Shown one piece after another: positions 17,420 to 26,545 of a stretch of DNA of 64,000 nucleotides. The stretch's first letter is position 1. The number at the start of each line of letters is the position of its first letter. The DNA comes from Cytophagales bacterium (GTDB lineage: Bacteria; Bacteroidota; Bacteroidia; Cytophagales; Cyclobacteriaceae): assembly GCA_033344775.1 (NCBI GenBank), contig JAWPMT010000001.1:124001-188000 (forward strand). The letters run 5' to 3'. The notes beneath the pieces are model-generated. The model was given only the letters and a program-made list of their open reading frames with translations. It was not told where the DNA came from and did not search any database. The translations under genes were made by a program, and so were the position numbers.

Positions 17420-19765
17420 CTACTTCACAAGGATCTTTCGAATAAAGGTTTGTCCACCCATTCGGAGTTTTCCGACATAAATGCTGGATGCGTCTGGTAA
17501 TTGATTCTTATTGAATTTGATTTGATGCTGACCAGGTGTCAATACTTCATTGACTAAAATCAATTGTTGACCCGCCAGACTGTAAAGTACCAGGCTAACC
17601 TGCTGTTCTTTAGCCACTTTAAAGGTGATTGATCCATCACTCTCCAGTGGATTAGGAAAGTTGGTGAATTCAGGAGTAATCGTATTGATCGATCGTGATC
17701 CAAGAGGATCAGAACCGGACCAACTGTTGTTGTACCAGTAAGCATCGGGTCCACAGGTAATTAAATCAGCGGTTTGTCCACCACCATTGTAACTGAAGAT
17801 CACATTGGCGCAATTGGCTGGAATCGTAGCGGTATTCCATGCTCCGTTGTTAGTCATTGCTGTGCCTGGCCATGCACCCATCAAAGCATTTTGATTATCG
17901 TCCCAGGCATACACGTGGGTGTAACCTTGCGCATAGACATTTAGGGAATTGCCACCGCCACCGCTAAGTGGGTCGTTAGTATGCCATGTGCCATTATGAT
18001 AGTATTCCGCCGTATTACAAGTGGATAGATTGGCCGTTTGATTGCCGCCATTGTTGCTGAAGATCACATTGGCACAATCGTCATTAATCGTTGCTTCCAA
18101 CCAGCCGTTGGCACCTATGGTCAACGCAGTACCAGGCCAGGCACCCAATAAAGCATTCTGATTATCATCCCAGGCATAGGCGTGAGTATAACCCTGAACT
18201 TTAACTGTAAGGGAACCACTGTTCCCACCTCCACCTGAAGTGGGGTCGGTAGCATGCCAGGTACCATTGTAGTAGTATGGCGAAGTATTGCAAGTGTTAA
18301 GGTCAGCAGTCTGGCCACCACCATTATTGTTGAAGATGATGTTGGCGCAATCGGAAGCAATTGTAATTTCCAGCCATCCATTCGAAGAAGGAGATAAGGC
18401 TGTTCCGGGCCATGCACCTAATAAAGGGATTTGGTTGTCGTCCCAGGCATAAGCATGTGTGTAGCCCTGAGCATAAACGGTCATTGAGCCTGTATTGCCC
18501 CCGCCATTGTTGCCTATATCTTCGGACCAGATCGCATAATTTGTTCCGTACGTATCCAATGTCCATGAGCCTCCCTGACCTTCAGCGGCAGGATCACCCC
18601 AGTTGCTGTAGCCCATTTTTAGGTACACAGTTTTGTTCGTTCCCTGAATAGAAGCCACGTATAGTCCAGCCTCAGAACGATGAATGGTTACGGGACTCTG
18701 ACTATGGATACCCGCATCCTTACGTACCTGGATCAATGCAGCAATTTCATCGTGAACAGCTGTTCCCCATTCGTACATGTGACTCCAGAAGATCGTAGGG
18801 ATACCCGGATGGCTGAGGAGATAGGCATAGGCCTGTCCTACATTGGTTCCGTTCAATACATTGTTTTGTGGGTCATAATCTGGCGTATCGTGATTCTCGA
18901 TAAACGTAGTATTATTTCTTGGATCCCAACCGATACCTCCGGACGGTGAGCCCTGATAGGCCAGGTAGGAATAGTTATTGTCCCTAATCACACCTTTGAG
19001 TGCATAGTAGGTTGGGAAATCAAAAGCGGTTGATCCTGAGGCATCTATCCAGTCCTGGATTACTTGTTTGTCGGAGTTCCAGTTTTCACCCACAGAGAAA
19101 GTTGGGCTGGTATGATTGTTATATTCGGTGATGTAATACGGATCAAACCCGTGAACAAAATCGTATCTCCAGCCATCATAGCCAAGGGCTTTCAGGTTGT
19201 CAAGAAATCCTTTGATGTCATTCTGTACATATCCCTGAGTATGATCCACATCTCTGGCAGCGGCGTAAGGAGTGCCTGTATCATTGTTGCCTCTTAGTCC
19301 AATAGAAGTATATTCTGGCTGGCTCCATACTTCGTCATTGGCCGTGATTGAATTGGTACCCCAGGTAGGATTGGTAAAGTCCACCCAGTTGGTAGAACCG
19401 ACCCGGTGATTGATCACAATGTCCGCAATGGCATCAATCCCGGCATTTCCCAATGCAGTCAGTAAACTTTCATGCTCCGCCTCAGTACCGTAGAAATTGC
19501 TGAAGTTATTGAGTTCGCGAGGTAGATATCCTTCCCATGATCCTGCATCACTCGGTGGTGGTAACCAGATCATATCGATCCCGGAGGTCTGCATATCAGG
19601 AACTAGGCCTTCTACATATTCGTAGTAATCATTGAGGTGATCGTGGGAAGCTTCCCAATAAAAGCCCTGTATAAGGACTCGATCATCATTGGCTACTTGT
19701 GCCTTAGCACTGAATAAGGTCAGCAGTAAAAGTAAAAGCAAAGGGTAGATCTTCTTCATGTTCAT
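17420..19765 (-). CDS. Secreted alpha-amylase (GH13) with three starch-binding modules and T9SS sorting domain
   Basis: Start ATG 19765 (MNMKKIYPLL, signal peptide to about AKAQ); a TTG at 19783 is less likely. Residues ~25-400 form a GH13 barrel with all four conserved regions: DIVINHR, GWRYDFVHGF (nucleophile Asp), SVGENW (acid Glu) and FIENHDTP. Three CBM26-like starch-binding modules follow (about 425-690), each with YAWDDNQ, LLGAWPGTA, and NIIFNNNGGGQTADL-like blocks, separated by Gly/Ser/Asn linkers. The last ~75 residues are a type A T9SS C-terminal domain (NFPNPLESDG to IRKILVK). It should be an extracellular or surface-bound endo-acting starch degrader. A regulator with a possible glucan-binding outer domain is encoded divergently. 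Confidence 0.93.
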   Translation of the reverse strand: MNMKKIYPLLLLLLLTLFSAKAQVANDDRVLIQGFYWEASHDHLNDYYEYVEGLVPDMQTSGIDMIWLPPPSDAGSWEGYLPRELNNFSNFYGTEAEHESLLTALGNAGIDAIADIVINHRVGSTNWVDFTNPTWGTNSITANDEVWSQPEYTSIGLRGNNDTGTPYAAARDVDHTQGYVQNDIKGFLDNLKALGYDGWRYDFVHGFDPYYITEYNNHTSPTFSVGENWNSDKQVIQDWIDASGSTAFDFPTYYALKGVIRDNNYSYLAYQGSPSGGIGWDPRNNTTFIENHDTPDYDPQNNVLNGTNVGQAYAYLLSHPGIPTIFWSHMYEWGTAVHDEIAALIQVRKDAGIHSQSPVTIHRSEAGLYVASIQGTNKTVYLKMGYSNWGDPAAEGQGGSWTLDTYGTNYAIWSEDIGNNGGGNTGSMTVYAQGYTHAYAWDDNQIPLLGAWPGTALSPSSNGWLEITIASDCANIIFNNNGGGQTADLNTCNTSPYYYNGTWHATDPTSGGGGNSGSLTVKVQGYTHAYAWDDNQNALLGAWPGTALTIGANGWLEATINDDCANVIFSNNGGNQTANLSTCNTAEYYHNGTWHTNDPLSGGGGNSLNVYAQGYTHVYAWDDNQNALMGAWPGTAMTNNGAWNTATIPANCANVIFSYNGGGQTADLITCGPDAYWYNNSWSGSDPLGSRSINTITPEFTNFPNPLESDGSITFKVAKEQQVSLVLYSLAGQQLILVNEVLTPGQHQIKFNKNQLPDASSIYVGKLRMGGQTFIRKILVK
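17710..18490. repeat. Three tandem CBM-coding repeats within the amylase gene
   Basis: Three copies of a ~270-base unit lie in tandem; the codons for the AWPG motif fall near 17868, 18135 and 18408, giving periods of 267 and 273 bases. Proteins of the three copies are very similar, while the DNA differs at many third positions, which indicates an old duplication kept by selection for multivalent starch binding. Confidence 0.85.
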
Positions 19766-19848
19766 GTGTGGTTTGGTTCTCAATTATTTAGGTTGACGAA
19801 AAAATTTGATTCTAATTTCTACCCTGAACACATCAAATTCGGCACATT

Positions 19849-19875
19849 TTATAATTTGAAACTTTTAAATTATAA
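19849..19875. promoter_or_regulatory. Dyad in the divergent amylase/AraC promoter region
   Basis: TTATAATTT at 19849-19857 and AAATTATAA at 19867-19875 form a perfect 9-base inverted repeat with a 9-base spacer, centred between the two divergent starts (19765 and 19959). AAGCTGCA also occurs twice (19874 and 19923). Either could be a binding site for the AraC regulator; AT-rich dyads also arise by chance. Confidence 0.4.
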
Positions 19876-19958
19876 GCTGCACCCCTTTGAAAATTCGTAG
19901 TTTCAATAACTTTCCAATCCACAAGCTGCAATAATTTTAAAAGAGAGGAATTTTGGGC

Positions 19959-21455
19959 ATGAGGCTTTGTATCATCTTTTGTTTGGGGGTTCTGTTATCC
20001 AGTCAAGCACTTGCGGCCGACCAAGCTGATACTACCTTTTATAAAACCACCTTTATCATTGAGCAGTTGCCCTCTACTACGCCACACGATGCTTCAATTT
20101 ATTTAGCAGGTAGTGCCTGGGGATGGTATCCGGATATTGAAGCCAACAAATTTGTAAGAAACGACAAAGGACAGTTTCAATTGACAGTGACCCATGCCGT
20201 AGATACCTTTCAATACAAGTTTACACGTGGTAGTTGGAAAGCCGTAGAAGGTCGATCCAATGGCAGGGCCAGGCCCAATCGCCATTTCGAACTAGCCGAT
20301 GGTCATGTCATTCTGGTCACGATCGATTCCTGGGAAGACATTTCCATTGGGTCTTATGTCGTTTACATGTTTGCCTTGTTGATTTCGGCGCTGCAAGGAA
20401 TCTTACTCATCATCGCAATCAATACGATCCGCAACAAGAACAAGAAGGCAAACGGCACGTTAAGTATTGTCCTTTTATTGATTTCCTTGTCCTTGCTGGG
20501 TAGGGCATCTACTTTTGACCCGTCAATTTTCAACTGGCAGCCCCGCTTGATCCTGGTTCCTGAACTTTTGCTTTTCACTTATGGGCCTTTGTTCTACTAT
20601 TATGTGCACAAGCTTTTGGTGATTGACTTCAACAAAAGGCTGGTCCCCCTGCATGCCTTTCTTTTTGTGGTACAATTTGGGCTATATATTCCATACCTCA
20701 CGATCAACAATCAAACCTTCATCTATCGGCTCATTGATAAAGAGCTTTTCCCAATCTTTGCGATAACAGGACTAGTCGCTTTGTTGTTTAATGTGGCCTA
20801 TTGGTTTTTCAGCCGTCAACTGATCATTCAATACACACGTCAGGAATCACTGAATGAAAATCAAAAGAAATACACCCGTTTCCTGAATGGAATCCTGCGC
20901 ATCAAAGCAATTTACTTGATTGTATGGGCCCTGACTGTGATCATCTATGCAGTAGGCGAGGCCACAGATTATGAACTGTTGTTCGTTGTTGAGCAAATGA
21001 TTGATGTGCTTTGGCTCATCTTTTCGTTCATCATTTTCGCATTGGCGTATTACGCCGTGAAACACCCTGAAGTACTTAGAGAGAAGCAGAAATATAAAGA
21101 TCAATCGATCAAAAAGACAGAGCTTGACCATATCCTGGAACGACTGGAAGTGATCATGCAAGAAGACAAGGCCTTTCTCGATCCCAGTTTGACCTTGAAT
21201 AGCCTGGCCTACCTCGTGCCAACATCTACGCATATGTTATCACAGGTGATCAACGAGCAATTCAATAAAAGCTACAATGACTATGTGAATGGCTATAGGA
21301 TCAATGAATTCATCACCCTTGCAAAAGTAGATGATCAGGAGTCCTTTTTGTCACTGGCATTTCAAGTTGGATTTGGTTCCAAACCGACCTTTAATCGCGC
21401 CTTTAAAAAGCTTAAAGGAAAAACCCCTAAGGAGTATTTTAAGGAAGCGGTTTGA
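19959..21455 (+). CDS. AraC family membrane regulator with periplasmic glucan-binding-like domain
   Basis: Starts at ATG 19959, preceded by AGAGGA; a TTG two codons upstream is less likely. After a signal peptide (ending near ALAAD) residues ~25-120 form a beta-sandwich resembling CBM20/CBM48-type starch-binding domains (IYLAGSAWGWYPD, FQYKFTRGSWKAVEGR). Seven membrane helices follow (~130-370), then a C-terminal AraC DNA-binding domain (~395-498; LVPTSTHMLSQVINEQF, FQVGFGSKPTFNRAFKKLKG). It is divergent from the amylase gene, 193 bases apart start to start. This suggests a one-component sensor of starch fragments that controls the amylase. The sensor fold and the link are inferences; the AraC and membrane parts are clear. 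Confidence 0.85.
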   Translation: MRLCIIFCLGVLLSSQALAADQADTTFYKTTFIIEQLPSTTPHDASIYLAGSAWGWYPDIEANKFVRNDKGQFQLTVTHAVDTFQYKFTRGSWKAVEGRSNGRARPNRHFELADGHVILVTIDSWEDISIGSYVVYMFALLISALQGILLIIAINTIRNKNKKANGTLSIVLLLISLSLLGRASTFDPSIFNWQPRLILVPELLLFTYGPLFYYYVHKLLVIDFNKRLVPLHAFLFVVQFGLYIPYLTINNQTFIYRLIDKELFPIFAITGLVALLFNVAYWFFSRQLIIQYTRQESLNENQKKYTRFLNGILRIKAIYLIVWALTVIIYAVGEATDYELLFVVEQMIDVLWLIFSFIIFALAYYAVKHPEVLREKQKYKDQSIKKTELDHILERLEVIMQEDKAFLDPSLTLNSLAYLVPTSTHMLSQVINEQFNKSYNDYVNGYRINEFITLAKVDDQESFLSLAFQVGFGSKPTFNRAFKKLKGKTPKEYFKEAV

Positions 21456-21470
21456 CATTGAGAAAAAACT

Positions 21471-21565
21471 CATTCCTGCCTATCGGCAAGGCATGGCTCG
21501 AAAAATGGGCTCTAAATATTCAAAGAGAACATTTTGTCCCAGCGGGGAACCGTCGGGAATCTCAA
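21471..21565. repeat. Decayed palindromic repeat (GGGAATC type)
   Basis: The gap 21456-21692 has no gene. It holds CTCATTCCTGCC with an immediate hairpin (TGCCTATCGGCA) and about 60 bases later CCCAGCGGGG and CGTCGGGAATCTC. These look like the two worn arms of a common intergenic palindrome of the CATTCC...GGGAATC kind. It does not match the family at 4421. Confidence 0.35.
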
Positions 21566-21692
21566 CAGCGCGAGATATTAGATGTTAATCAAGAATGTAA
21601 AATTCTCAGAAAGTCCCACAATAAGTAATCGGTTAAAATAGATGCACTGATGGCTTTTTTTCACAATAAGTCTAAGCTCAAATCTGCAACGG

Positions 21693-23477
21693 TTATCTAG
21701 AACCTTCCAAAAACCAATTGATACCTTCACAAACGATTTGATCATCATCATATCCGTGACCTTTTCCTTCATGAATAAAAACTTCATAGCTCTCCTTGCT
21801 TTTGCCTAAGCTATCTAGTTTTTGCTGCATTTTATTCGCATGCCATCTCGTTGTGAGGTGGTCATCACCTCCCTGATGCAATTGAAATGGAGGAAGCTGA
21901 TCAGCGAAAAAGTAGGGCGAGCTGGCAATCAGATTTTTTCTGATGTCAGCTTTTGACAAGCCGGGTAAGATAAAAGCACGAGACAAAGAACCTCCAACTT
22001 GTTCATTGTCATAAACATATCGATCTACGAACTTGGTGTGTGTAGAGTTGACAATGATGAAGTCTGCTTTGTCGGTAAGTCCTCCGATGATCAACGCCAC
22101 CGTAGCTCCACGACTTAGTCCATTGATCAGTACAGGAGTAGCGTCCGTTTTGCCGTAATGGGCTTTGACTACTTCCAACAAGGTGATGGCATCGATCGCG
22201 GCGCCGTGCCAGACATCTCTAAAATTGCCTTCGGACCGGAAACAGAAATCATCTCCTTGTAATATATTTCCACGGTAGGAGGGCAAGACAGAGATGAACG
22301 CTTTGCGGGAAGTTTCACATTTGTTTCTGGTAATTGATTGTATTTTGGACACATCTATACTTGCTCCGCCACCTTCTAATTCCAGTAAGATCGGTGCAGA
22401 CGATACGTCAATGCCTTTGGGAATTCGGATCGCACCGTAGTGGATATGCTCATCTACAGTATGAGCGATGACTTTGATGGTGTCACCATTGTCCTTAATT
22501 TCCTCATAAACAACCTCAGGATCAATTACTAGAAAACGTCGATTTTGCCATTCTTTCTTGATTTGGTCTATCTCAAATTGACTAGGTTCATTCAAAAGTT
22601 CAATTATGGAAATGTCTCCAGATGGTTCAGGGTAGGTTTTATCCTGATCATAGTTTTCACAACCATTTATGCCTACATTGATCAGGTAATTGAAGTTTTG
22701 GTCGAACTGAAGAAAAAAGATATCCAGACAAATGAAACTGAAGCCAAAGATTATAAAAGGATAGAATTTTTTTCCGAACCAGATCGCGATTGGCAATATG
22801 ATAATTGGAACAAACCCAAAATCTATCACGGCTTTGAATAAGCCATTTGGAAGTGTAGGAGATACAAACCGGAAGACCCAAAAGCCACCCATGACCAGGG
22901 AGAGAAACAGAAAGATCCGGTACTCCTTTAGTTCAGTTGAGCGACCTCTCAAGTTCAAGAAGAGAAGTATCAGTGATAAAGTCAATATGAAAAATACCCA
23001 ACTGTAAAACACTAATTTAGGAGAGAAAGGTAGTAGACCCGCAAAACCTGCTTGTCCCGCAAATCCCATGATCGAGGCGATTATACCGATTGTAAAGAAC
23101 CAGCCTGGTTTTTCTTCAGGTAGGTTTTTAACCAAAAAGAATTGGAATAAGAAAATCAGAACAAATCCTGCTGCGAAATACAATTGCGTGAACCATAGGA
23201 ACTTCCCATAGAACATGAGATCAATGGCAAGACTAAATCCGTGGAGAAAAAGGATGGCAAGTACAAACAAGCCTGCGGCCAACATGAGATTATTCCAGAC
23301 AAGCAGGCGTTTCTCCTTCAAAGACCTCAGGATCAAACCTGAATATAGGATGGCAATGATGGAAGCACCAAACAAGATTAAAACCGCCCCAATCTGCAAG
23401 TTCCTGCCTAGACTGAAACCTAATCCAGTGAGATAACAGACAAGAGCAAAATTGAACAGTAGCAGTTTTGTTTTCAT
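21693..23477 (-). CDS. Membrane-anchored alpha/beta hydrolase (prolyl oligopeptidase-like)
   Basis: A 594-residue protein. Roughly residues 1-265 form eight hydrophobic helices without a recognised family, and the C-terminal ~310 residues form an alpha/beta hydrolase domain with nucleophile elbow NGLSRGATVA, catalytic Asp region QGGDDHLTTRWHA and His in EGKGHGYDD. The hydrolase half resembles dienelactone hydrolase/S9 peptidase types. The fusion of a multi-helix membrane part to this enzyme is unusual, and the substrate may be membrane-derived. It is a single gene, divergent from the PadR gene at 23609. Confidence 0.75.
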   Translation of the reverse strand: MKTKLLLFNFALVCYLTGLGFSLGRNLQIGAVLILFGASIIAILYSGLILRSLKEKRLLVWNNLMLAAGLFVLAILFLHGFSLAIDLMFYGKFLWFTQLYFAAGFVLIFLFQFFLVKNLPEEKPGWFFTIGIIASIMGFAGQAGFAGLLPFSPKLVFYSWVFFILTLSLILLFLNLRGRSTELKEYRIFLFLSLVMGGFWVFRFVSPTLPNGLFKAVIDFGFVPIIILPIAIWFGKKFYPFIIFGFSFICLDIFFLQFDQNFNYLINVGINGCENYDQDKTYPEPSGDISIIELLNEPSQFEIDQIKKEWQNRRFLVIDPEVVYEEIKDNGDTIKVIAHTVDEHIHYGAIRIPKGIDVSSAPILLELEGGGASIDVSKIQSITRNKCETSRKAFISVLPSYRGNILQGDDFCFRSEGNFRDVWHGAAIDAITLLEVVKAHYGKTDATPVLINGLSRGATVALIIGGLTDKADFIIVNSTHTKFVDRYVYDNEQVGGSLSRAFILPGLSKADIRKNLIASSPYFFADQLPPFQLHQGGDDHLTTRWHANKMQQKLDSLGKSKESYEVFIHEGKGHGYDDDQIVCEGINWFLEGSR

Positions 23478-23551
23478 ATTGGATTAGTAGCTTATTAGGC
23501 CAATTTATTACAAGCTGGGTTCAACGAGAATTTTCTTTATTTCTTATATTT

Positions 23552-23592
23552 TATATAACAAATAAAAATGAGACGCGTATATTTGTTCTATA
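23552..23592. promoter_or_regulatory. Long dyad upstream of the second padR
   Basis: TATATAACAAATA (23552-23564) and TATTTGTTCTATA (23580-23592) are inverted copies matching at 12 of 13 bases with a 15-base spacer. The right arm ends 16 bases before the ATG at 23609. PadR dimers bind inverted repeats near their own promoters, so this is a strong candidate for autoregulation. Confidence 0.6.
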
Positions 23593-23608
23593 AAGTATAA
23601 CTAATGAC

Positions 23609-23944
23609 ATGGCAAAAGAATACCTTGGAGAGTTAGAGGAACTGATTTTGTTGCTCATTCTGATGTTGAAGGAAGAAGCATATGGATTGGCGATCAGAAA
23701 GGCTTTGCGTGAACATGCTGGGCGAACCGTCACTATAGGCGCGGTACATGGGACTGTGAATCGATTGGAAAGCAAAGGGTTTGTAGAGTCTAATCTGGGT
23801 GGCGCAACCGATGAAAGGGGAGGTCGCCGAAAACGCATCTTTACTTTAACCGCAGAAGGAAAGTCATTGCTTCATAAAAGTCAGGATGTAAAAGTGAACC
23901 TTTGGCGTCAAATTCCAGAGCTATCGCTATCTAACACGCAATAA
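23609..23944 (+). CDS. PadR family transcriptional regulator
   Basis: A 111-residue winged-helix protein (YLGELEELILLLIL, GAVHGTVNRLESKGFV, ERGGRRKRIFTLT) close in sequence to the PadR at 7277. It is nine bases upstream of the FtsX-type permease and should form an operon with it. The dyad at 23552-23592 is its probable operator. The inducing signal is unknown. Confidence 0.92.
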   Translation: MAKEYLGELEELILLLILMLKEEAYGLAIRKALREHAGRTVTIGAVHGTVNRLESKGFVESNLGGATDERGGRRKRIFTLTAEGKSLLHKSQDVKVNLWRQIPELSLSNTQ

Positions 23945-23953
23945 ATTGAATTC

Positions 23954-26542
23954 GTGAAAAGCTCCCGAAAACGACCACTGGAAGAAAGAATTCTAGAGTG
24001 GTGCTGCCGTGGTGATTTCCTCGAAGAAATACTCGGAGATCTCTACGAATACCGCGAAGAACTAGAAGAATATCCTGCCTGGCAACGTCCATGGAGGTTT
24101 TGGTTCCAGGCATTTAATTTCATCAGGCCCTCATTAGCCAAAAAACTCATCAACATTCAAAAACTCAATTTACTCGGTATGATCTTACATAATTTCACCA
24201 TCACGTTTCGAGGTTTTCGCCGACACAAATCAAGCTTTCTCATCAATCTGATAGGACTATCAACAGGTTTTGCTGCCTCGATTCTTATTGCTTTGTGGGT
24301 ACTCGATGAATGTACCGTAGATAAATTCAATGCAAATGATGATCGTTTATATCGGGTAATGGCTCACTTTCAATTACCCGAACAGAAAGTTACCTGGGAC
24401 TATACTTCTGGTAGGATGGCACGATCCATGAAAGAAGAATTTCCTGAAATTGATAAGGCTACTCGGATCAATAATCATTTCTTTGTTCCAGCAGGCGTAC
24501 TAGAGACACCTCAGGGAAATTTGGAGATCGAAGGGATTTTCGCCGATCCTAATCTCTTTGATGTGCTGGATTATGAATTGATCACGGGCGATCCTGCTAC
24601 CGCATTAACAGATTTAAAATCGATAGTAATCACTCAAGGGCTTGCTGAGAAATTGCACGGAAGTGTTGAAGGCGCTATGGGAAAAGACTTTCATTGGAGC
24701 AGTAGCTTATTTGATGAGACCTTTAGAGTGACTGGGGTGGTGGAAAGTCCTCCATCAAATGCTTCCATGCAGTTTGAAACGATCATCAATTACCAAATAC
24801 TGGTGAACCGTGATAAATGGGCGGATGAATGGAACGGTGGATATGCAGAAACGTTTCTCTTGCTCAAAGAGGGAGTAGACCCCATGGCATTTGAAGGGAA
24901 AATAGTCAACTATTACGATGATAAGATCAACAATGACCGTTTTACCTTGTTCCTGCAAAAGTTTTCTGATCAATACCTTTATGGAGACTTTGAAGATGGT
25001 CAATTAATAGGGGGAAGGATTGAGAATGTTCGATTATTTCTACTCATCGCGATCTTCATTTTAGTCATTGCCAGCATCAATTTCATCAACCTAACGACTG
25101 CACAAGCTTCGATCAAACTCAAAGAAATTGGCATAAAGAAGTCATTGGGAGGGAGCAGGCAGCAATTAATTGGACAGTTCCTACAGGAGTCTATCACCTT
25201 GTCATTTGTCTCTATATGCATGGCTGTCCTGCTGGTGTATGGCGTCTTACCCATATTCAATCTATTGACAGGAAAAATATTGGTTCTTGACTTACTTTCA
25301 ATAGGAGGATATTTGTTTCTGATGGGATTGGTATTAGGCCTGCTCGCAGGAATTTACCCTGCGTTCTATCTTTCCTCCTTTTCAGCGATTAAGATCATAC
25401 GAGGACAGTTATCTCTGGGAGGACAATGGATTAGAAAGATATTAGTGATCATTCAGTTTGCCATTTCATTGGTCTTTATTGTTGAAGTGTTGGTTATCCA
25501 CCAACAACTTGATTTCATGGAGCAAAAACCTCTTGGCTACAACCGTCAAAATGTATTGACTTTTAAAGGTAGAGGGGCTAGAGAAGTGGACTTGCAGGCC
25601 TTTAAAAATGAATTGAGTGCGATCCCCGGAGTAAGTAGTGTCTCCTCGATGATGGGGGCTTTTCTGTGGGGGAATGACAGTGGAAGTGGCTATATATGGA
25701 ACAATGAACCTGAAAATGCCAATTATCTATTCAAATCTCCAAAGATGGGATATGGTGTGCTGGAAACGCTCGAAATAGAATTAGCAGCGGGTAGGTTGTT
25801 TGACCCTGAACGAAATGATGATCGAACGAAGGTGATCATCAATGAATCTGCTTTGAAGATGATGAACATTGAAAATCCAATTGGCTACAAATTGGGATAT
25901 GGCCAGGGTGAAGAGAAAAGAGAGATCATTGGGGTGGTCAAAGACTTTCAATATGGATCGATGCATCAGGAAATCGAACCAGTTCTGATTCGATTTCGTG
26001 AAAACGGACGAAATTTTATTCTTCGACTGGAGCCAGGTACTGAGATTTCGACTATCGACAAAATTGAATCACTTTACAGTCAATTCTATCCAAAATACGT
26101 ATTCAATGGTCGATTTCTGGATGATTCCTATTCCGCGTTGTATGATACTGAACAGCGCATTGGTGGTCTCTCCGGATATTTTGCCCTACTTGCGATTTTG
26201 ATTTCATGTTTGGGTCTACTTGGCCTGGCTACTTTCACGACAGCCCGAAGAGTAAAGGAAATAGGGATCAGAAAGGTAATGGGGTGCGAAACCTGGAGAA
26301 TCATTTACTTGCTTACTTCAGACTTCACCAAAATGGTGCTCATTGCCATCCTTATTGGAATTCCTTTGAGTTACCTGGCTGGAAATAAATGGCTGGAAAA
26401 CTTCGCTTATGCCATTGACCTGGAATGGTGGCTTTTCGTTCTCGCAGGAATCACAGCACTATTAATTGCCTGGTTTACCGTCGGAATCTATACGGTGAAA
26501 GCCGCTACCGCTAATCCGGTCGAAGCATTGAAGGATGAGTAA
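23954..26542 (+). CDS. ABC transporter permease, MacB/FtsX type, with N-terminal prefix domain
   Basis: An 862-residue protein with GTG start. Residues 1-75 form the prefix domain (LEWCCRGDFLEEILGDLYEYREE), followed by a first helix (~95-115), a periplasmic MacB-type domain, an FtsX block (~350-490; KEIGIKKSLGGS), a second periplasmic domain and a terminal FtsX block (KEIGIRKVMGCETW). As with its relative at 4668 no ATPase gene accompanies it. In Bacteroidota such permeases are often present in many copies and are thought to move peptides or lipids. Coupled to the PadR gene before it. Confidence 0.88.
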   Translation: MKSSRKRPLEERILEWCCRGDFLEEILGDLYEYREELEEYPAWQRPWRFWFQAFNFIRPSLAKKLINIQKLNLLGMILHNFTITFRGFRRHKSSFLINLIGLSTGFAASILIALWVLDECTVDKFNANDDRLYRVMAHFQLPEQKVTWDYTSGRMARSMKEEFPEIDKATRINNHFFVPAGVLETPQGNLEIEGIFADPNLFDVLDYELITGDPATALTDLKSIVITQGLAEKLHGSVEGAMGKDFHWSSSLFDETFRVTGVVESPPSNASMQFETIINYQILVNRDKWADEWNGGYAETFLLLKEGVDPMAFEGKIVNYYDDKINNDRFTLFLQKFSDQYLYGDFEDGQLIGGRIENVRLFLLIAIFILVIASINFINLTTAQASIKLKEIGIKKSLGGSRQQLIGQFLQESITLSFVSICMAVLLVYGVLPIFNLLTGKILVLDLLSIGGYLFLMGLVLGLLAGIYPAFYLSSFSAIKIIRGQLSLGGQWIRKILVIIQFAISLVFIVEVLVIHQQLDFMEQKPLGYNRQNVLTFKGRGAREVDLQAFKNELSAIPGVSSVSSMMGAFLWGNDSGSGYIWNNEPENANYLFKSPKMGYGVLETLEIELAAGRLFDPERNDDRTKVIINESALKMMNIENPIGYKLGYGQGEEKREIIGVVKDFQYGSMHQEIEPVLIRFRENGRNFILRLEPGTEISTIDKIESLYSQFYPKYVFNGRFLDDSYSALYDTEQRIGGLSGYFALLAILISCLGLLGLATFTTARRVKEIGIRKVMGCETWRIIYLLTSDFTKMVLIAILIGIPLSYLAGNKWLENFAYAIDLEWWLFVLAGITALLIAWFTVGIYTVKAATANPVEALKDE

Positions 26543-26545
26543 GCC

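Noticed and set aside
23954-26542. Complete ABC exporter with its ATPase
   Set aside because: No Walker A/B ATPase is encoded near either FtsX-type permease; only the permease and its PadR regulator are present.
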